Of a stretch of DNA of 6,727 nucleotides, positions 5,814-6,727 are shown one piece after another (position 1 is the first letter of the stretch; every line of letters starts with the position of its first letter). This DNA comes from Pseudanabaena sp. CAN_BIN31 (GTDB lineage Bacteria; Cyanobacteriota; Cyanobacteriia; Pseudanabaenales; Pseudanabaenaceae). The stretch is from NCBI GenBank assembly GCA_026785865.1, contig JAJAZG010000046.1:1-6727 (forward strand), given 5' to 3'. A model generated the notes under the pieces. The model had not been told where the DNA came from, ran no database searches, and was given only the letters and a program-made list of their open reading frames with translations. The translations under genes and the position numbers were made by a program.

Positions 5814-5836
5814 GTTTTGTGATATCACAAAACCTA
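5811..5836. repeat. Perfect 26-bp palindrome beginning on the ktrB stop codon
   Basis: The half TAGGTTTTGTGAT (5811-5823) is followed directly by its exact reverse complement (5824-5836). The first three bases are the ktrB stop codon TAG. As RNA it would give an intercistronic hairpin between ktrB and ktrA. As DNA it is a symmetric site that a dimeric protein could bind. No T-run follows, so read-through into ktrA is expected. The function is not known. Confidence 0.85.
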
Positions 5837-5891
5837 AAGAAATCTTTGAAAGCCTCAATAGGCTCTATTATCAAAAATACAGGAATTTTTT

Positions 5892-6647
5892 GTGGATATT
5901 TCTTCTTTGAGCTTCTTTCGCAGTCTCCGCCCTGACAACAAACAATTTGCTGTAATTGGTTTGGGACGTTTTGGTAGAGCCGTATGCGCCACCCTCGATC
6001 TCCTAGGACATGAAGTATTAGCCGCCGATAACAATGAGGATCGGGTCAGTCAAGTACGTGCCGAAAACCTCGCCGCACACTGCATTCAGCTAGACTCCAC
6101 GAATCCACTCGCGCTCAAGGAATCGGGCATTTTAGAGATTGATACAGTGATTGTGGCGATCGGTAATTTTTTGGAAGAGAGTATTGTCACTACGCTGAAT
6201 GTGAAAGAAGCAGGTGTCAAACATGTAGTGGCAAAGGCTTCTTCGGAAATACATGGCACATTGCTCAAAAAAGTTGGCGCTGACCTTGTCGTTTTTCCTG
6301 AAGCAGAAACAGGGCGTGCTTTAGCGCGATCGCTAACTCAAGGCGGCATCTTGGAGCGATTTGAGCTAGACCCTGACAATAGCATTGTCGAAGTTATGGT
6401 TCCCGAAGAGTTTGCTGGCAAAACAATTTTAGAGCTCAAACTCCGCGCCCACTATGGCGTAAATGTGATTGCTGTCAGCTACGGGGATAAATTTGAAGTT
6501 AACCCAGAGCCACATCAAAGGCTAGTCAAAGGTTCGGCATTCGTGGTGATTGGCAGCAATAAGAATATTAGTCGCTTACCGATTTCCTGTGAGTTATTTA
6601 ATGCTGACGGTACAGCCGCAACAAATTCTTTGCAGAGACATCTTTAA
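5892..6647 (+). CDS. ktrA: Ktr potassium uptake regulatory subunit, RCK (TrkA_N/TrkA_C) protein
   Basis: The cytosolic nucleotide-binding subunit that gates KtrB by forming a ring on its inner face. The protein has 251 residues. The N-terminal Rossmann RCK domain (about 18-140) begins FAVIGLGRFGRAV, with GLGRFG at 23-28 as the nucleotide-binding glycine loop and the acidic residue D46 at the end of the second strand. Conserved GADLVVFPEAETGRALA follows at 129-145. The C-terminal RCK/TrkA_C domain covers about 160-227 and includes VPEEFAGKTILELKLR and FVVIGSNKNISRL; a short polar tail follows. The length is near the usual 220-240 with a small extension. The GTG at 5892 is supported by AGGA at 5881-5884, 7 nt upstream, and no ATG precedes the glycine loop. 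It follows ktrB by 78 nt on the same strand, so the two are probably co-transcribed. In Synechocystis, ktrA and ktrB are apart, as far as I recall. Confidence 0.95.
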   Translation: MDISSLSFFRSLRPDNKQFAVIGLGRFGRAVCATLDLLGHEVLAADNNEDRVSQVRAENLAAHCIQLDSTNPLALKESGILEIDTVIVAIGNFLEESIVTTLNVKEAGVKHVVAKASSEIHGTLLKKVGADLVVFPEAETGRALARSLTQGGILERFELDPDNSIVEVMVPEEFAGKTILELKLRAHYGVNVIAVSYGDKFEVNPEPHQRLVKGSAFVVIGSNKNISRLPISCELFNADGTAATNSLQRHL

Positions 6648-6696
6648 TGCTATGGCTGTCGCTATTTGTAAGCTGATGTGCCTTTAAGTTGCAAGA

Positions 6697-6727
6697 TGAT
6701 TGTGCCGCGCTTCGCGCGGCACAATCA
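6697..6727. repeat. GC-rich hairpin with 14-bp perfect stem downstream of ktrA, at window edge
   Basis: The arms 6697-6710 (TGATTGTGCCGCGC) and 6714-6727 (GCGCGGCACAATCA) are exact reverse complements with loop TTC. The right arm ends on the last base of the window, so the repeat may continue beyond. The position, 49 nt after the ktrA stop, would suit a terminator, but whether a T-tract follows cannot be seen. Its outer TGATTGT...ACAATCA matches the outer part of the inner stem at 3436-3490, which points to a shared repeat family. Confidence 0.8.

Noticed and set aside
5817..5830. CRP-like site TGTGA..TCACA inside the ktrB-ktrA palindrome
   Set aside because: The half-sites are 2 nt apart, whereas CRP/SyCRP1 sites need 6. 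The resemblance comes from the palindrome itself.

Overview
The window looks like a piece of cyanobacterial chromosome. The octamer GCGATCGC (HIP1, the cyanobacterial hyper-abundant palindrome) occurs at 12 or more places, and several of the protein families present are ones that are expanded in cyanobacteria (Uma2/DUF820, DUF29, a REase-HEPN protein beside a RusA-like protein, and KtrAB). The many long intergenic hairpins recall Pseudanabaena-like genomes, but that genus-level guess comes from memory and is weak.

Left half, all on the minus strand and read from right to left: an orphan dipeptide/oligopeptide-type ABC permease (2563-3411); a RusA-like Holliday-junction resolvase (2151-2549); a two-domain protein with a restriction-endonuclease-like N-terminus and a HEPN-like C-terminus (1486-2154, start overlapping the rusA stop by 4 nt); a 125-nt gap; a small DUF1232/YkvA-type membrane protein (1016-1360); a Uma2-family putative nuclease (394-966); and a DUF29 protein that runs off the left edge (1-380). 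Spacing suggests two transcription units: permease-rusA-REase/HEPN, and possibly DUF1232-Uma2-DUF29.

Right half, on the plus strand: hisA (3562-4326, histidine biosynthesis), divergent from the permease, then the potassium-uptake pair ktrB (4479-5813, membrane translocator) and ktrA (5892-6647, RCK regulatory subunit). KtrB and KtrA together make a complete Ktr core; no KtrE-like gene is visible here.

The most distinctive feature beyond the genes is that every gap longer than about 75 nt to the right of 3411 carries a perfect or near-perfect inverted repeat: a 26-bp-stem hairpin between the permease and hisA, a 71-nt element with terminal inverted repeats plus a second hairpin between hisA and ktrB, a 26-bp loop-less palindrome starting on the ktrB stop codon, and a 14-bp-stem hairpin after ktrA that reaches the window edge. 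I see no tRNA, rRNA, CRISPR array, transposase gene or convincing intrinsic terminator. The best candidate for a little-described system is the RusA plus REase/HEPN pair.
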